From the NCBI GenBank assembly GCA_001247695.2, contig LGRX02033429.1:1-64000 (forward strand): a stretch of 64,000 nucleotides of DNA. The letters run 5' to 3'. Shown here one piece after another: positions 9,204 through 20,340 of this stretch. The position numbers and the translations under genes are program-made. The stretch comes from Cymbomonas tetramitiformis. Its lineage: Eukaryota; Chlorophyta; Pyramimonadophyceae; Pyramimonadales; Pyramimonadaceae. The stretch's first letter is position 1, and the number at the start of each line of letters is the position of its first letter. Below the pieces are notes generated by a model. The model was given only the letters and a program-made list of their open reading frames with translations. It made no database searches and was not told the DNA's origin.

Positions 9204-10259
9204 CTACTATCCCATGGTCCTTGTGGGAGGACCATAATCGATTATGGTCCTCCCACAAGGACCAATATTGCAAGAATTTAATTGGGCATTGGTTCGGATC
9301 TAGAAGGCGCGCCCAATGATTTTTAGTATCAATGGGACATATATTAATTACTTCGATGCTTGGTCCGGCCTGGATCCACCCAATATATCCATGGCGTTCG
9401 CATTTGCGACAAGCACCCTCAACTTTTCAGATTGCATTTTTTCTGAAAATTCAAAAAGGCACAAAAAGATACGATATCTTCAATAATTTTTTGGGAATAG
9501 TATGTGCAGGCTACACCTGCGTCCATGCGATCATATCGATCTTATACACATGTCCCCATCATATTTGGGTCATACGTCATGTTGGAGTGCATATATTGGC
9601 CATCTCTAATGCTTATTAACAACCTTTTTAGTCTGTTTTTTAGCCGGAATGGGACAATCGGTGCAAACATGACCCATTATCCACGATGCCCGCTAGAGTG
9701 CATTCACAGTGTGGTAGGAGCGTATGCTGCTTAAACTTTTGAAGTATATCCATAAAATGATTTTTTGAAAGCTTAACATAAGCCATATGGGCAAGTATGT
9801 GAGCGATGTGCACTCGTTAGCTTGACGCGAAGTGAAAATTAGAAGTGCAAAAATCACAAAATCCTTATTTCACTCGGGAGTGATCACCCGCCACGGTAAA
9901 CGAGAGCTCAGATGGCGACTAGAGTGTGGACTATCCAACTAAGTTTTCATATTTGGTCATAAACTTAAGGTGTGCGACCATGAGCGGCCAACACCGCGCG
10001 CAATGCAACCGCTAGGACGCTTAAAGACTATGGTCCTTGTGGGAGGACCATCTTTTTTTCGACGATTTCGATAAAAAACATATCAAAAGCGCACCCTTTA
10101 AGCACGCCCCTCTAGCGTGGACGATCCTGTAGGGGAAATTATTCAATTGACTCATAAATATGATGCCAAAAGCACGTATACGCCTCAAAGATCCATGTGG
10201 CACTCATAATAGTCATCGCGCGTTGGTCCTTGTGGGAGGACCATGAATTTGGATAGTAG
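9204..10259. mobile_element. 1.06-kb non-coding insertion with palindromic, inverted ends
   Basis: Outer ends are CTACTATCC (9204-9212) and its complement GGATAGTAG (10251-10259). Just inside are four copies of a 20-bp hairpin-forming word, TGGTCCTTGTGGGAGGACCA, at 9215, 9245 (inverted), 10031 and 10224. The first two face each other around AATCGATT, making a perfect large palindrome. The element splits the GC-rich tandem repeat. It has no coding capacity and I found no clear target duplication. It looks like a non-autonomous DNA transposon, possibly one copy inside another. Confidence 0.6.
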
Positions 10260-10540
10260 GCATCAGGGGAGCACTCGTGCCGTGGCCGCGGCCGCGCGCC
10301 TCACTAGGGGCAGCGCCAGCGTCGCAGCCGTACGTGCCGTGCGCTCTGCGCTCGTCCAATCCGAGGTACCCCCGTTGGACAAGCGCAAGCCCGCACGGAC
10401 ATCTCGCAGCATCCGAAGCCCCAAGCAAGATGAACCGCGCCGCTCGATCCCAGGCCCGCCGTCGAGCCATACACGCCGCGCGGCACGTAGCCACCTGAGC
10501 CAGGTGCGTACCACCGCCGTGCGCCATCGCCGTTCCTAAT
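10260..10540. repeat. Right-hand remainder of the GC-rich tandem repeat
   Basis: Carries the same core as 8140-9203 (GCCTCACTAGGGGCAGCGCC at about 10289-10310) and then fades into non-repetitive GC-rich DNA. It was probably continuous with the left part before the 9204-10259 insertion. Confidence 0.55.
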
Positions 10541-13252
10541 TCCTAACGCCCCGGCCAAGATCCCGCGCCATCCTAGCGCCTCGGCCAAGATCCCGCACCA
10601 TCCCGACTTAAACAGTGCTGGGGGAGTGTGCGGTACGCGACACCGGACTGCGAACTTCCGCCGTACACGAGGAGCGCTGCTAATTCCTCGAGCACATGAC
10701 GAAGCTAAACTAATCGTGTGTGGAGGCGCTCACATATGCAATTGCAAATTATAGTAGCACCCGCCGCACCCAGGAATTCACCACTCGCGCGCGAGCACGA
10801 GTGGCTAAACCGGCTGAAGCGCGGCAATTCCTGAGCCTAGAGGATACAACACCTAGGACATTCGCGATCTAGAGACACGAGGACAATTTTAGCAAAGGCC
10901 GCACAATAAAAAATTGCGCAGCGCTCCCGCCGCGAAGGGTCGGTTTCGCCAAAAGAATCCACGCGATTCCAAAATCCCCGAAGCCTGAGTGAGGTACCAA
11001 AATTACGGACCAAAGCCGCGAGTGCGTATGCGTGCGTGTGCTATGCAACGGGCAACGCGCGCACCCCAAAAGAATTCCGCCGAGCTGAAGATCTTCACTC
11101 GGACGCGGCTCCAAGGTCACTTGGAACCATCAAACGCACCAAACCGACGCGAAACGCAAACCCAAGCAGAGACATCCAAGGTTTCAAGGAGGTACAAGGG
11201 GCTAGCTAAACGTGAAGGCAAGGCTAAATTTTAATCAGAATTTGCGCAAGAAACTGCGGAAGCGACGCGGAAAAACGGACTGATTACCATTTTTGTAGGA
11301 GGCTACACTCCTGCTTCTTCTCTTCTTTACACTTTCGGGATTATCTATTTCTAACTATTAAACGACCGCACGAGGTATGATTTCGATACTACGGCGGTCA
11401 ACTATCCGGAATAGGATTTCGCTATTCACTTCAGGTTATGCTTTCAATGTATGCTTCCAATACAAATATACAGCGGTTACGGTTTCGTACTTTATATGTT
11501 ACTTTTCTCAGTTCAGTTCTCATCCCCGAAGCTGGCTGCCATAGAGTTCTTAAGCATCATGAAACTCAACTCGGAACTCGACTGTACTAAGTACTCCGTA
11601 CAGCGATCTAGGCAGCTCACACCAACATCATCGAGATCGGTCCTACTGTACTCCGTACTGAGTACTATTATAGTTGTAGTTGCTTTTTGTACTTAGCCGT
11701 TTTCTTAGCCCTTTTACTTGCGTCTCTGGCCCTTGTGCTTGCCTCCTAGCACAGATACAAATGTCTAGCTAGATGACTTCAAAGCAATTGCCATCATTAT
11801 TGCTCCAGACAAGACAGAGAGTTGGCGGCATCTCATTGGCACATCATCATGGCATTTATTTGTTGTCTTCAGTCTTCTACTATTACATTGCAACGTACTT
11901 AGTATTACCGCGAGGCAAGAGATCTCGAATTAGTTCATTCCACGCCTTTCGGACGCCGGAAAGTAATGGTCTCGGTAAAATTGTTCTTCGATTTGAATAA
12001 TAAGTTGTGCACGTTGGTCGGTAGTCAGAGAATCATAGTCATATGGCAATCCCTCTTGTACCAGCATTCTCTCTTGTACTTGTAGCGAGGGTGCATCCCT
12101 ATAATTATACAAAAAAGCATTCTCTCTTGTACTCGCCTGTTGTACCTGGCCCGAATGAACGGGAGAACAAGCTGAAATAGTATGTGTTTTTTGTCAACTT
12201 CCGTGCGAGAGTGTGGACTAGGCATCCTTCTTTGAGCGTGGGTAGGAGGTGGGTCGATTGGGAGCAAACTTGAAAAATGAAAATTAAATAGCATGGGAAC
12301 ATCTATATGGTGAGACAAGCACTAAGTAAACAATCATGATTACTTAGATGAGACAAATATTTGCTGTATATTGATTAAATTTGTATGATGATATAGATTT
12401 GTGTATCATACAGTAATCACTCAGTAATAAGAAAACCCGCCAATAAGAAAGTAGCCAGCTTTTTTGATTTCTTCACAATATTTAACACATAACACTCCAT
12501 ATCTAAGATCTCTATATAAATAAGAAATTTGCTAGGCTGGCCTAAAATTCCTGTTTTCTTAAAATCGAGTGTTTACTGTATGCTAGTATCCATCTCAGTT
12601 GCAACTTGTTTTACGGGAATTGAAGCACCTGAATACGCACATTCATACTGTAATCGTGTACCGTGCATGCTGACCTAAATTGCACATGGATGTACCTACC
12701 GGAATATCCAAGTACACTAGATATCAGAAAGTCCCGTACTCATGTGGATAAACTGTGTAAGATAAATAAACCCTAAGCTAGATATACCCGGAACGGTCTC
12801 GGACGGTCTCGGAGTCTAGCCTACCTGTGACACAGCGTGTGTCACAGTACGAACCTACAGATCAGTCAGCAGTCCAGTGTTGGTCCTAGGGATCTGTCAT
12901 AGGGGCCTGACCGGGACTCCCAGTCAGGGCTGCCTATACAGATTTCAGCACACCACCCCAGCACTGTGGGTGGTGACTGGCTAGGAGAGTCAGAAAATGT
13001 AAAGCTGTAAGTGTTAGGGCAGGAGCCAGGGTGACAAGGCCTAACTGCTAATCTAACTGTGCAATTCTGATACACAAATTAGAACCCTCTAGCTAGCACA
13101 AGAGCAGAAACTCACAGGCAATTGAGGCCCTGCTAAACTACTGAAAGGCTCTGTGTCAGCAAGTCAAATTGAAGATTTCAAAGGTGTCAAAGTAAAACCA
13201 TAAACCAGATTGAAGAAGTCTTTGAGGTCACAGGAGTTCTGCACACCACCAT
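10541..13252. other. Gene-free intergenic DNA
   Basis: I see no gene. Small features: the phrase GCATTCTCTCTTGTACT twice at about 12064-12135, AGTACTCCGTACAG-type inverted words near 11585-11665, and a short palindrome at 12828-12850. Base composition falls from GC-rich on the left to AT-rich around 12.3-12.6 kb. Confidence 0.5.
12828..12850. repeat. Short perfect palindrome
   Basis: CTGTGACAC and its complement GTGTCACAG are separated by five bases. Role unknown. Confidence 0.5.
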
Positions 13253-13264
13253 CACACTGAGAAA

Positions 13265-13590
13265 TAAACGTGGTAAAATGGTGGTAAAATGTGGTAAACC
13301 GGTGGTAAATTGTGGTAAATTGGTGTTTTACCACCATTACACTAATAGTGGCGATATAAATCCCGTGGGTAATTTCCTATTGGTAACGTGGAAGAATTCT
13401 AACACGATTTTACCACATTTACTTATAGCGCGGTAATTATATATTATTGTTTACCATTGCTGTATATAATTTACCATGGTACCCCCCTACGACCGGTAAA
13501 TTGACCCCCAATGGTAAAATTACCACATATGACCGGTAAATTGACCCCCAATGGTAAAATTACCACATGTGACCGGTAAATTTGCCACGG
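13265..13590. repeat. Left subterminal repeats of the CACTA element
   Basis: More than ten copies of GTGGTAAA and relatives, including a tandem duplication of about 55 bp containing ACCGGTAAATTGACCCCCAA at about 13491-13575. Such arrays bind transposon proteins in plant CACTA elements. Confidence 0.7.
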
Positions 13591-13831
13591 TATGACCACG
13601 GTTGGACACGTGGCAGGCAGGATGCACTGTGATACGGACACGTGTGCAAGATTAGTGCACGTGGCAAGCAGGCATGGTATGTTACATAACTGTTACCAGA
13701 TATGCTAGGTAGGTAAGTATGTGGCTTTGCAAGTCCCAGCCCCGTCCTGGGCTTTGCAAGTAAGGTCACACTAGAAGCAATAAGGAGAGAGGAAGGAAGG
13801 ACGCATGCTGCTGGTTTCTAGCTTGCCGTTG

Positions 13832-14933
13832 CTAAGGTCTTGAGCATCGTGCAGATTTCATTCCTGGCCAAAGGTAGATGACGTGGAGGGGGATTTTAAA
13901 TCCCGGAGGACGGTGGCAGATACACTTGGTCTCAAGGCGTGACGCCGGCATCAGCAGGGTATGTTTGGCATCCTCGTTCAAGACAAAGACGGCACGGCTG
14001 TTCATGCGCGCGTTTTTGATAGTCGGGTATGCCGTCACCATGGCTAGACGGCACACAGCGCAATGTGTGGCCGGGTCCCAGATCAGATAGTAAGCTTCCA
14101 CGCGGCCGTATTCAAATGCATCGGCTTCAGAGGATGCTAAGGCTACGTTGTAGGAGATTCTGGTTACTGCCCTGGTGTACATCGTGGACGTGAAGTCCTC
14201 GTCGCCGTGCCGCATTCGTGGAAAACATAGGACGTCCAAGGCGTCCCGTTCTAGCTCGTATCGCTCACCGTGCATGGCACGCAAGGAAGCCGCCAGGCCC
14301 GGCAGCAGCCTTCCTTCCGCATCGGCGCTTAGCGCGGATACAGCCACGCCACCGCGGATGATGTGATGACCGACATCCATGAAGTGACACGCGAGCCCCG
14401 GGTCATCGCGGAAACCCGGGCCGTCCTCTTTCACCGAGTGCGCGACATAGTCTGGAAGGAACCGGATCCCGGGGTACAAGTGGGCCATGTCATCTACACG
14501 GTCTTTCAGCAAGTAGGCGTTGCCGATGCATGAATCGATGGCCTTCCCCCCCACCGGCTCCGGCACCACCCCCTTCGCCTCCCCCAACAGGCGCTCCACC
14601 CATAGCTCGATGTTGGAGCTGACAACGCCTACCTTCTCCTCTTGCTTGCACAAGTGTACCACGGCTAGGCGTAGATTCAGCGTCAGCATGTTCATAGGGC
14701 ACTCGTTCTCAATAATGACAGCGAACTCCCTCATACGCAGCTCCGCTTGTGCGCGAGCCTCTGCGCGGTCTTCGATTGTGCCGGCGCACACCTGCCGGAT
14801 GAAATATATCACAGCCTCCCTCAGCTTCCACCAAGCCCTGTCCAACTCTCGGTTGAGACTCCCAGGACGTCCATGAATACCAGCGGGCTGAATATCAAAA
14901 TGAAGTTGAGCCAGTCCTCCATAGTGTAGTTCC
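13832..14933 (-). CDS. CACTA transposase, C-terminal exon (DUF4218-like part), with a frameshift
   Basis: The acceptor TTTGCAG ends at 14934, giving an intron of 163 bases from 15096 (CAG/GTAGGT). Joined to the upstream exon, the frame first reads NYTMEDWLNFILIFSPLVF, which resembles the EW-N-FSP stretch of TNP2-type transposases, but meets a stop near 14830. The long open frame (start 14989, ends 13832) is one base out of step and continues with WWKLREAVIYFIRQVC and a segment like the plant DUF4218 helix pair (MNMLTLNLRLAVVHL...ELWVERLLGEAKG). A single-base indel near 14850-14880 therefore probably breaks the gene. The rest is unrecognised and ends normally. Confidence 0.6.
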
Positions 14934-15096
14934 CTGCAAACAAACCAAGCGTTTCGGGCGACATCAGCATGCATGCACCGTTCATTCAATCAATGGTCAA
15001 CCCATACAACGGGCGGGCCTATGCACACAATTCACGTAGATCTCGCATGCATGGGAAGAACAGCTTTCCTGCAATCATGCCTGCCAGCACACCTAC

Positions 15097-15826
15097 CTGC
15101 ATATTGCACCACGTCCTGGTACTCACGGTGCATGTCGTGCGGGGCACACAGCCCTTTGCCGTTCTTCTGTAGCTGCTGTAGCTGCGCGGCGTTGAAGTAG
15201 CACGTGTCATCGCAGTTGGGCACCTTGTGGCGGAACATCTTCACAGTACTCTTCACGACACCGAAGGTCATACAGTGCATGAAAGGCAGCACGTATGCCG
15301 ACATGGCGGTGAAATATTCCAGGGCCTCCAGGGGACCCTTACCGTAGCGCCCGGTCCGCATGGGATCAGCGCCCTCCTGGGTTAGCTTGACTAGTTCCTC
15401 GTGATCCTCCTGGGTTAATAGCACCGACGGGTCCCAGGCATGAACCGTCTCCCCGTCCGGTAAATAGCTTTGTGCGATAGGCTTGGCATAGCCTAGGCAA
15501 TACATCCCACCAGTTGGTCCGGGGGTGCCCTCCCACAGGCTCAGGTAATCGTTGCGTCTGGCAGCCACCGGAGCGAACCTTCCCAGATCGTTCCGCGCAA
15601 CGGTGTCACAGTAGCACAGCACCAGAAACACACTGAACTTATCATGCCACTTGCCAAAGTAACCATCGTATACTCGGAACGGCGTGCCTTTGTCGTCAGC
15701 GTGCCCGTCGCGTAACTCCTTGAGCTCCTTCACGAGGCGCTCTTGGATCACGTCATTGTTCTTCCAGTGCTGCCTAGGGCCCGGAACCACAATTACGAGC
15801 CCGGTAAATTCCATCCTAACCCGATC
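15097..15826 (-). CDS. CACTA transposase, central exon (TNP2/Transposase_21-like)
   Basis: Bounded by acceptor TTCGCAG (before 15826) and donor GCAG/GTAGGT (after 15097). It contains VVPGPRQHWKNNDVIQERLV and VKELKELRDG, the VPGP...F..PLV.ELK.LW block known from plant TNP2 transposases. LLTQEDHEELVKLTQEG and FMHCMTFGVVKSTVKMF follow. I could not place all three acidic DDE residues by eye. Alternatively it belongs to another TNP2-related superfamily, but the CACTG ends favour CACTA. Confidence 0.7.
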
Positions 15827-16298
15827 CTGCGAACACCCGCATGGATGCACCGTCAGTCCTCCCTTCCTCAATCACCGGGAAGCCTTCACAGCCAGACACG
15901 CTAGCAGGTGTACAACCTACGGCACGCAAGGCGGGACGCAGTGCACCTTGCATACGCCTACACTGCAGAAGCAGACCAGCAGCAGGGGACCACCTGCATG
16001 CGTTACACTGGTTAGCCTTATTCTAGTAACAAGGCACATCGCAACGGTTCGAGTTGCAGATTGTGGCGGCGTGTACCCGAGGGTGCAGGTCCGCGCTCCG
16101 CATCGCTCCGAACCTCGTGGACCATCCCCTGCACCGTGCGCGCCACATTCCCACCATTACGCCCGGTGGTGTGTCCCCACCCTCACGTGCAACGCATCGT
16201 TTGCACCATAGCGCTGTTCAGGTCAGCCATTTCATTCAACATACATCAAGGGGAGGGGGGGGCTTGGTTGTAGTAGGAGTGCTGGGTGTCGGCTGGAC

Positions 16299-17180
16299 TC
16301 ACTGTTTGTCGTGCTTCTTCGCCCGTGCGTCATCCTCACCGTATTCCACAGCCATTCCAGCCCGAACCATTCCAGGTTTCATGGGATCCGTGCTTTCTGT
16401 TTCCTGCAGCAGCCGGCCCCCAACCGTGCTGTGCTCGTTGATCCGCGCCACGTGCGGGCTGGTCATGACGCATGCGTTTGTAGGCGCTCTCGCCTGCGTA
16501 TCAGCACGCATCTTTGCAAACTTCGCATTGCGCATCCAGCGTCTGACTAGCCGTTTCACCGGGAAGTAGAAATAGTACTCCTGCGGGCGGTACACCTCAC
16601 CCCGCGCCGTACGTGTCACACTGTATCTCTCCTCCTCGCACCACCCGACCGGCACTCCCGCCGCATCCCACGCGATGGGAACCCCGCATTTCTCCTGCGC
16701 TGGTTTCTTGGTCTCTGCTGGAAACGTTCTGTGATACTTCGGACACACATGCACTGCGTAGTCCCACACGGTCTCGGCACCAATCAGGCGTAGCATGTGC
16801 CAGAGCGACCCCGGTAAATTGGTGTTTGCTCCACCCAGCAGCATCTTCAAGATTTTCATGAACGTGTTGAAGTGCGCGTCTGTCCACTGCTGCCGCCGTT
16901 TCATGTCCAGCAAATACCACACAGCTTCCTGCAGCGTCACTCCGTGGGGGCTCGCCTGCCCATGCGTTAGAAGCGGATCCATCTTTTTGGGACTGAGTTC
17001 GGCCGACTCTGGCGCGTCCAATGTCTCCACTTTCGCTGGCTCCGGCGCGTCTACCGTCACCGCTTTCCCTGCCTCCGGAGGGTCCACCGTCACTTGTTTC
17101 GCCGGCACCGGCGCGTACACCGTCACCTCTGCGTGATGAGCCAGCAGCAAGGCGGCCGCCTCTTCCACCTCGATTTCCAT
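16299..17180 (-). CDS. CACTA transposase, N-terminal exon
   Basis: Up to 293 codons. The first ~70 residues are low-complexity with repeated VTVDAPEPAK-type phrases. Then comes the characteristic N-terminal TNP2 block: LLDMKRRQQWTDAHFNTFMK, ILKMLL...NLPGSLWHMLRLIG, HVCPKYHRTF, and an aromatic YYFYFPVKRLVRRWMR that matches the usual FP(L)K.RLQRL stretch. The true 3' border is unknown. A donor is expected before the stop at 16299, and an intron would lead to the exon starting at 15826. Confidence 0.65.
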   Translation of the reverse strand: MEIEVEEAAALLLAHHAEVTVYAPVPAKQVTVDPPEAGKAVTVDAPEPAKVETLDAPESAELSPKKMDPLLTHGQASPHGVTLQEAVWYLLDMKRRQQWTDAHFNTFMKILKMLLGGANTNLPGSLWHMLRLIGAETVWDYAVHVCPKYHRTFPAETKKPAQEKCGVPIAWDAAGVPVGWCEEERYSVTRTARGEVYRPQEYYFYFPVKRLVRRWMRNAKFAKMRADTQARAPTNACVMTSPHVARINEHSTVGGRLLQETESTDPMKPGMVRAGMAVEYGEDDARAKKHDKQ

Positions 17181-17312
17181 GCCCGCCTTTGCAGCTAGTT
17201 CCTGCGAGTGGCCGTCCCATCCGGGCTTAATTTCTGTGCATATTCTGCATGCGCTGCATGCCCCTGCGCATGTTGCATAACGTACATGCTACAATACGCA
17301 CTACATGATGTA

Positions 17313-18365
17313 TCAGAAAGACGCACAGGCGTTTCCACGTCCTGTCCGAGCAGGGCAGTGAGACCAGTGTTGCGCCAGTGTGCAAGGTGCGGCAGGGCGT
17401 ACATCGTAAAGAAAGTCCGGGATGGAGAGGAGGTCCGCCTCCGCATCACCACCTTCGTCCGTCTCCTCCACGATGTCTTCTTCCGGGATGTCCGGCAAAT
17501 CCAACACCTCCTCCCAGTATGCATTTTCGGCTGGGGTGGGGGCATCTGACGACCCCCCTTCCTCGCAATGACTCAATCCCATATATCCCACGGCCTGTGC
17601 GTCCGCCAGGTCGTGGTTCGTATCATTCCCATCTGCGCCGGCTCCTCCCACCAGGGTATACCGCATTCTCTTGTTGGGTATCCTCGCCTGCTGAGGATCA
17701 TCATCCGCTGTTTCCACAAACACTGGGGCCGCCTCCATCTGGTGGCCAGCGGAGATGGCAATGACCCGGTGCCTTTGATCAAACTGAACTCCCAGAGATT
17801 GCATGCGGCCTATGAGCACGTCAATCCTTCCCTTGTAATCCTTTCCGGCGCGCCCTACCTGATCAGGTATGCCCAGCGTGCACAAGTCGTCGGGGGTGAA
17901 GATGGAGCGAATGCTTGGGCGCTTGATGTCACGGTAAGCGCGTTGCGCCAACTCCAGTAGGCGGGCGTCGGTCACGTGCCGGTTATCACACGCGGTTGGG
18001 AGCTGCGCCGTTTGGCACGTGACGGCTTCCCCCCCGGCTCGCCGTTTCCCCCGCGCGCCGTCCACCGGGCTCGCCCCCCCACCTGCTAGCTCTCTGGGGC
18101 CCACATGCGGCGGTGCGTAGGTTATCCGCATCCTCTTGTCGATCATGCACCCGAGAGTTGTCAATCTGTCAGCCAGCTGACGGATCTTTGCGCTCTTCTG
18201 CGCCATCGTGCTGCACTCCTCTGTGACCTTGCTTGGGATCCATCCGATGTCCACAGCAAACCGTGACACTGTGGGTGACTTGCCCCCAATTTCCAGGCTT
18301 TGCAGTTTGCACAGGATGACGACGTCATCCAGTTCATCCATCACCGCGCATTGTACCTGCCGCAA
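17313..18365 (-). CDS. Unrecognised 350-residue protein of the CACTA element with a duplicated helical module
   Basis: Residues about 8-80 (DELDDVVILCKLQSLEIGGK ... LADRLTTLGCMIDKRMRITY) and about 128-210 (TDARLLELAQRAYRDIKRPS ... IGRMQSLGVQFDQRHRVIAI) share a plan: helix, short helix, basic turn, then L..RL..LG...D.R.RI.. ending in a strand. This looks like two winged-helix-like DNA-binding units. A basic linker joins them and an acidic tail (DLPDIPEEDIVEETDEGGDA) follows. It may be an upstream part of the transposase or a second, TNPA-like DNA-binding protein. The domain call is inference. Confidence 0.5.
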   Translation of the reverse strand: MRQVQCAVMDELDDVVILCKLQSLEIGGKSPTVSRFAVDIGWIPSKVTEECSTMAQKSAKIRQLADRLTTLGCMIDKRMRITYAPPHVGPRELAGGGASPVDGARGKRRAGGEAVTCQTAQLPTACDNRHVTDARLLELAQRAYRDIKRPSIRSIFTPDDLCTLGIPDQVGRAGKDYKGRIDVLIGRMQSLGVQFDQRHRVIAISAGHQMEAAPVFVETADDDPQQARIPNKRMRYTLVGGAGADGNDTNHDLADAQAVGYMGLSHCEEGGSSDAPTPAENAYWEEVLDLPDIPEEDIVEETDEGGDAEADLLSIPDFLYDVRPAAPCTLAQHWSHCPARTGRGNACASF

Positions 18366-18369
18366 ACTA

Positions 18370-18905
18370 CCCCTTCCGGCGTGTCACCGACCTGCACGCA
18401 GCACATCCGTTGAGGGGGAGTGGGGGGGGGACACCGACAGCACCTGCATCATGAAGGCAGACACCTCGTTAGATGCATCGTTGCTCCTCGCGTGAGCGCC
18501 CGATCGATACGCGGCGGTCGCTCGGTGCATGGCGTGTGCAGCGTGACGCGTGCTTAGTGACCGCGTGTTTCCGTCGGAGAACACAAACTGATTTATTCCA
18601 AAGATACAATACAGTTCAAAATTGTCTGTTCTAGCCACATACGGTCTTTCACTTCGCATAGCCTACAATCTGCATTAATCGGAAGCTGGTGTTCGTGGTT
18701 GACATCCTAAGCTTTCATGCCAGAGGCTTGCACGCTTGCGCGTTTCCTCTGCGGTACAAGTCGTATGCGCCTGCTTTCAAGCTTCTGGTTCAGGAACACT
18801 GGTCAGCCAGCAGCTTGGGGTATCGCCAGCGTTGCAATCCAAGCTACGCGTCACCAGATACACCTGCGTGCACACGGCGCAAGATTCGACATTCATCCTC
18901 ATGTT
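18370..18905. other. Spacer or intron between CACTA coding blocks
   Basis: No convincing coding sequence. Contains a G8 run at 18422-18430. Confidence 0.4.
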
Positions 18906-18907
18906 GC

Positions 18908-19990
18908 TCATTGCAGGCATCGGCATGTCACAACCCATGCATACGAGCTGCCTGCGGGAGGCGTGCCCCACTCACCGGCTGGTCGTGGCTCCGCATTTCC
19001 GTCCACTTGTAAACCCGGCGGGACCGTGTCGCGCATGCTGAGCAACTTCGGCAGGTTGGACATGCACATTTCTTCCCCGGTCGATGTCCTCCAAAGCAGT
19101 CCCTTCTCGCAGATGTGCACATCCGGGACCCGGCACTCGCCGAATTTCGGGATGATCGCCGAGTTGAATGCGTGCGCGTCGAACTCCGCATGAAAAATGG
19201 CGAAGTCGAGGAGCACCGCGGGCAACTTGACTTGCAGGTTGGCGCCATTGTCACTGGCCACCGCCGTGCAGTAGTAATCGTGCACCTCAGACCACTCCTC
19301 CACCGTTATGCGATGGACAGTCTTGCCGATTGCTCCACTCCACGTCCCGGAGGCATGCTCCACTGAGTACTCCTCGCCGTACGTGGTCGTCTCCCAGAGC
19401 TGTGTCTTCATACGGCCCGACAGTATTTTGACAGCGGACTGCGTGAGCTTCTCCGCTTTGTCAGCAGCCACCAACCACTCTACACCGCCACTGACGGCGC
19501 GATGAAACGCGCCCTTCCGCGAAATTGGCAGGAGCTCGGCCATTGTTGCTCCTGACACAGTAACCTGCCGAGCATCAGCCGGGCAGGCCTGCTTCTTGCG
19601 CTTGTTGCTGCCGGCAGCCGGCGGTCCCTCGTTACGTTTGGATTTCCGGGGTTCAGCTGCAGTGCTCTTTGGCGTGGCGACTGGCACGAGAGCTCGCAGC
19701 TCCGGGTTGCTGTTCACACGCCGCCTGAGTTCATTTGTTAGTGGCGTGTTGAGCGCGTCCAAGGACTTCTTGCTAAGCGCTGCGTAACCCGCAAATGTCG
19801 CTGGTTGCTGAAGGGTAAACAAGCTCCCTTTCATCGTCAGACTCACTTTTTTGCCCGTTCCCTTCAGCGCGGTGAGGTGGTCCTTAAGGCGCTCGTCCGG
19901 GACGGTTTGCAGCAAGGCCAACGCTGCCTCCGGTGTTGTGTCACCAACGGTGAACAGAGCGCCCTTAGCCTCCATCACACCCCTCATCAT
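18908..19990 (-). CDS. Unrecognised 360-residue protein of the CACTA element
   Basis: Starts MMRGVMEAKG. The N-terminal third is helical (PDERLKDHLTALKGTGKKVS), followed by a basic stretch typical of a nuclear signal (EPRKSKRNEG, SNKRKKQ) and a folded-looking C-terminal half with many Trp/Tyr (VEWLVAADKAEKLTQSAVKI, HASGTWSGAIGKTVHRITVE, IIPKFGECRVPDVHICEKG). I know no match. The start codon overlaps the end of the next upstream frame (stop at 19987-19989), so the two could be one gene with a frameshift or an unseen intron. Confidence 0.5.
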   Translation of the reverse strand: MMRGVMEAKGALFTVGDTTPEAALALLQTVPDERLKDHLTALKGTGKKVSLTMKGSLFTLQQPATFAGYAALSKKSLDALNTPLTNELRRRVNSNPELRALVPVATPKSTAAEPRKSKRNEGPPAAGSNKRKKQACPADARQVTVSGATMAELLPISRKGAFHRAVSGGVEWLVAADKAEKLTQSAVKILSGRMKTQLWETTTYGEEYSVEHASGTWSGAIGKTVHRITVEEWSEVHDYYCTAVASDNGANLQVKLPAVLLDFAIFHAEFDAHAFNSAIIPKFGECRVPDVHICEKGLLWRTSTGEEMCMSNLPKLLSMRDTVPPGLQVDGNAEPRPAGEWGTPPAGSSYAWVVTCRCLQ

Positions 19991-20340
19991 AGCGATATTC
20001 CTGGGAACCCGTGGTCAATGGCACCGGGAGGGATGAACTGCCGCTCAGAAACATAAAAATTGATACCCCTATCCGGCGGCGAGGTGACGATCGGTACGTA
20101 ACCCGTGACCCAAGGACCTTCGTATTCTTCTACTTCGCCGCCCACCTCGTTGACCCACTTGGCGGACAACACTTGCGCACCATACCATGTCCGTCCATAA
20201 GCTGACGGATATGGATACAGCCGTCGCGCTACATAAGACCCTACATATGGCCAGCCGTCGCTGGTCGCCTGGTCATATGCCCGTCCGACGGCAGCCTTCC
20301 ACAAAGCCTGTCCCACCCATGACTCGCGGTTCACCACTTG
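19987..20340 (-). CDS. Unrecognised coding fragment next to the satellite array
   Basis: The open frame reaches 20448, but beyond about 20340 it is only the 223-bp satellite read as protein. The unique part is about 115 residues and reads like real coding sequence: WVGQALWKAAVGRAYDQATS, GWPYVGSYVARRLYPYPSAY, VLSAKWVNEVGGEVEEYEGP, rich in Trp and Tyr. It ends four bases into the start of the 360-residue frame. It may be the 5' part of that gene. Confidence 0.45.
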   Translation of the reverse strand, partial: QVVNRESWVGQALWKAAVGRAYDQATSDGWPYVGSYVARRLYPYPSAYGRTWYGAQVLSAKWVNEVGGEVEEYEGPWVTGYVPIVTSPPDRGINFYVSERQFIPPGAIDHGFPGISL

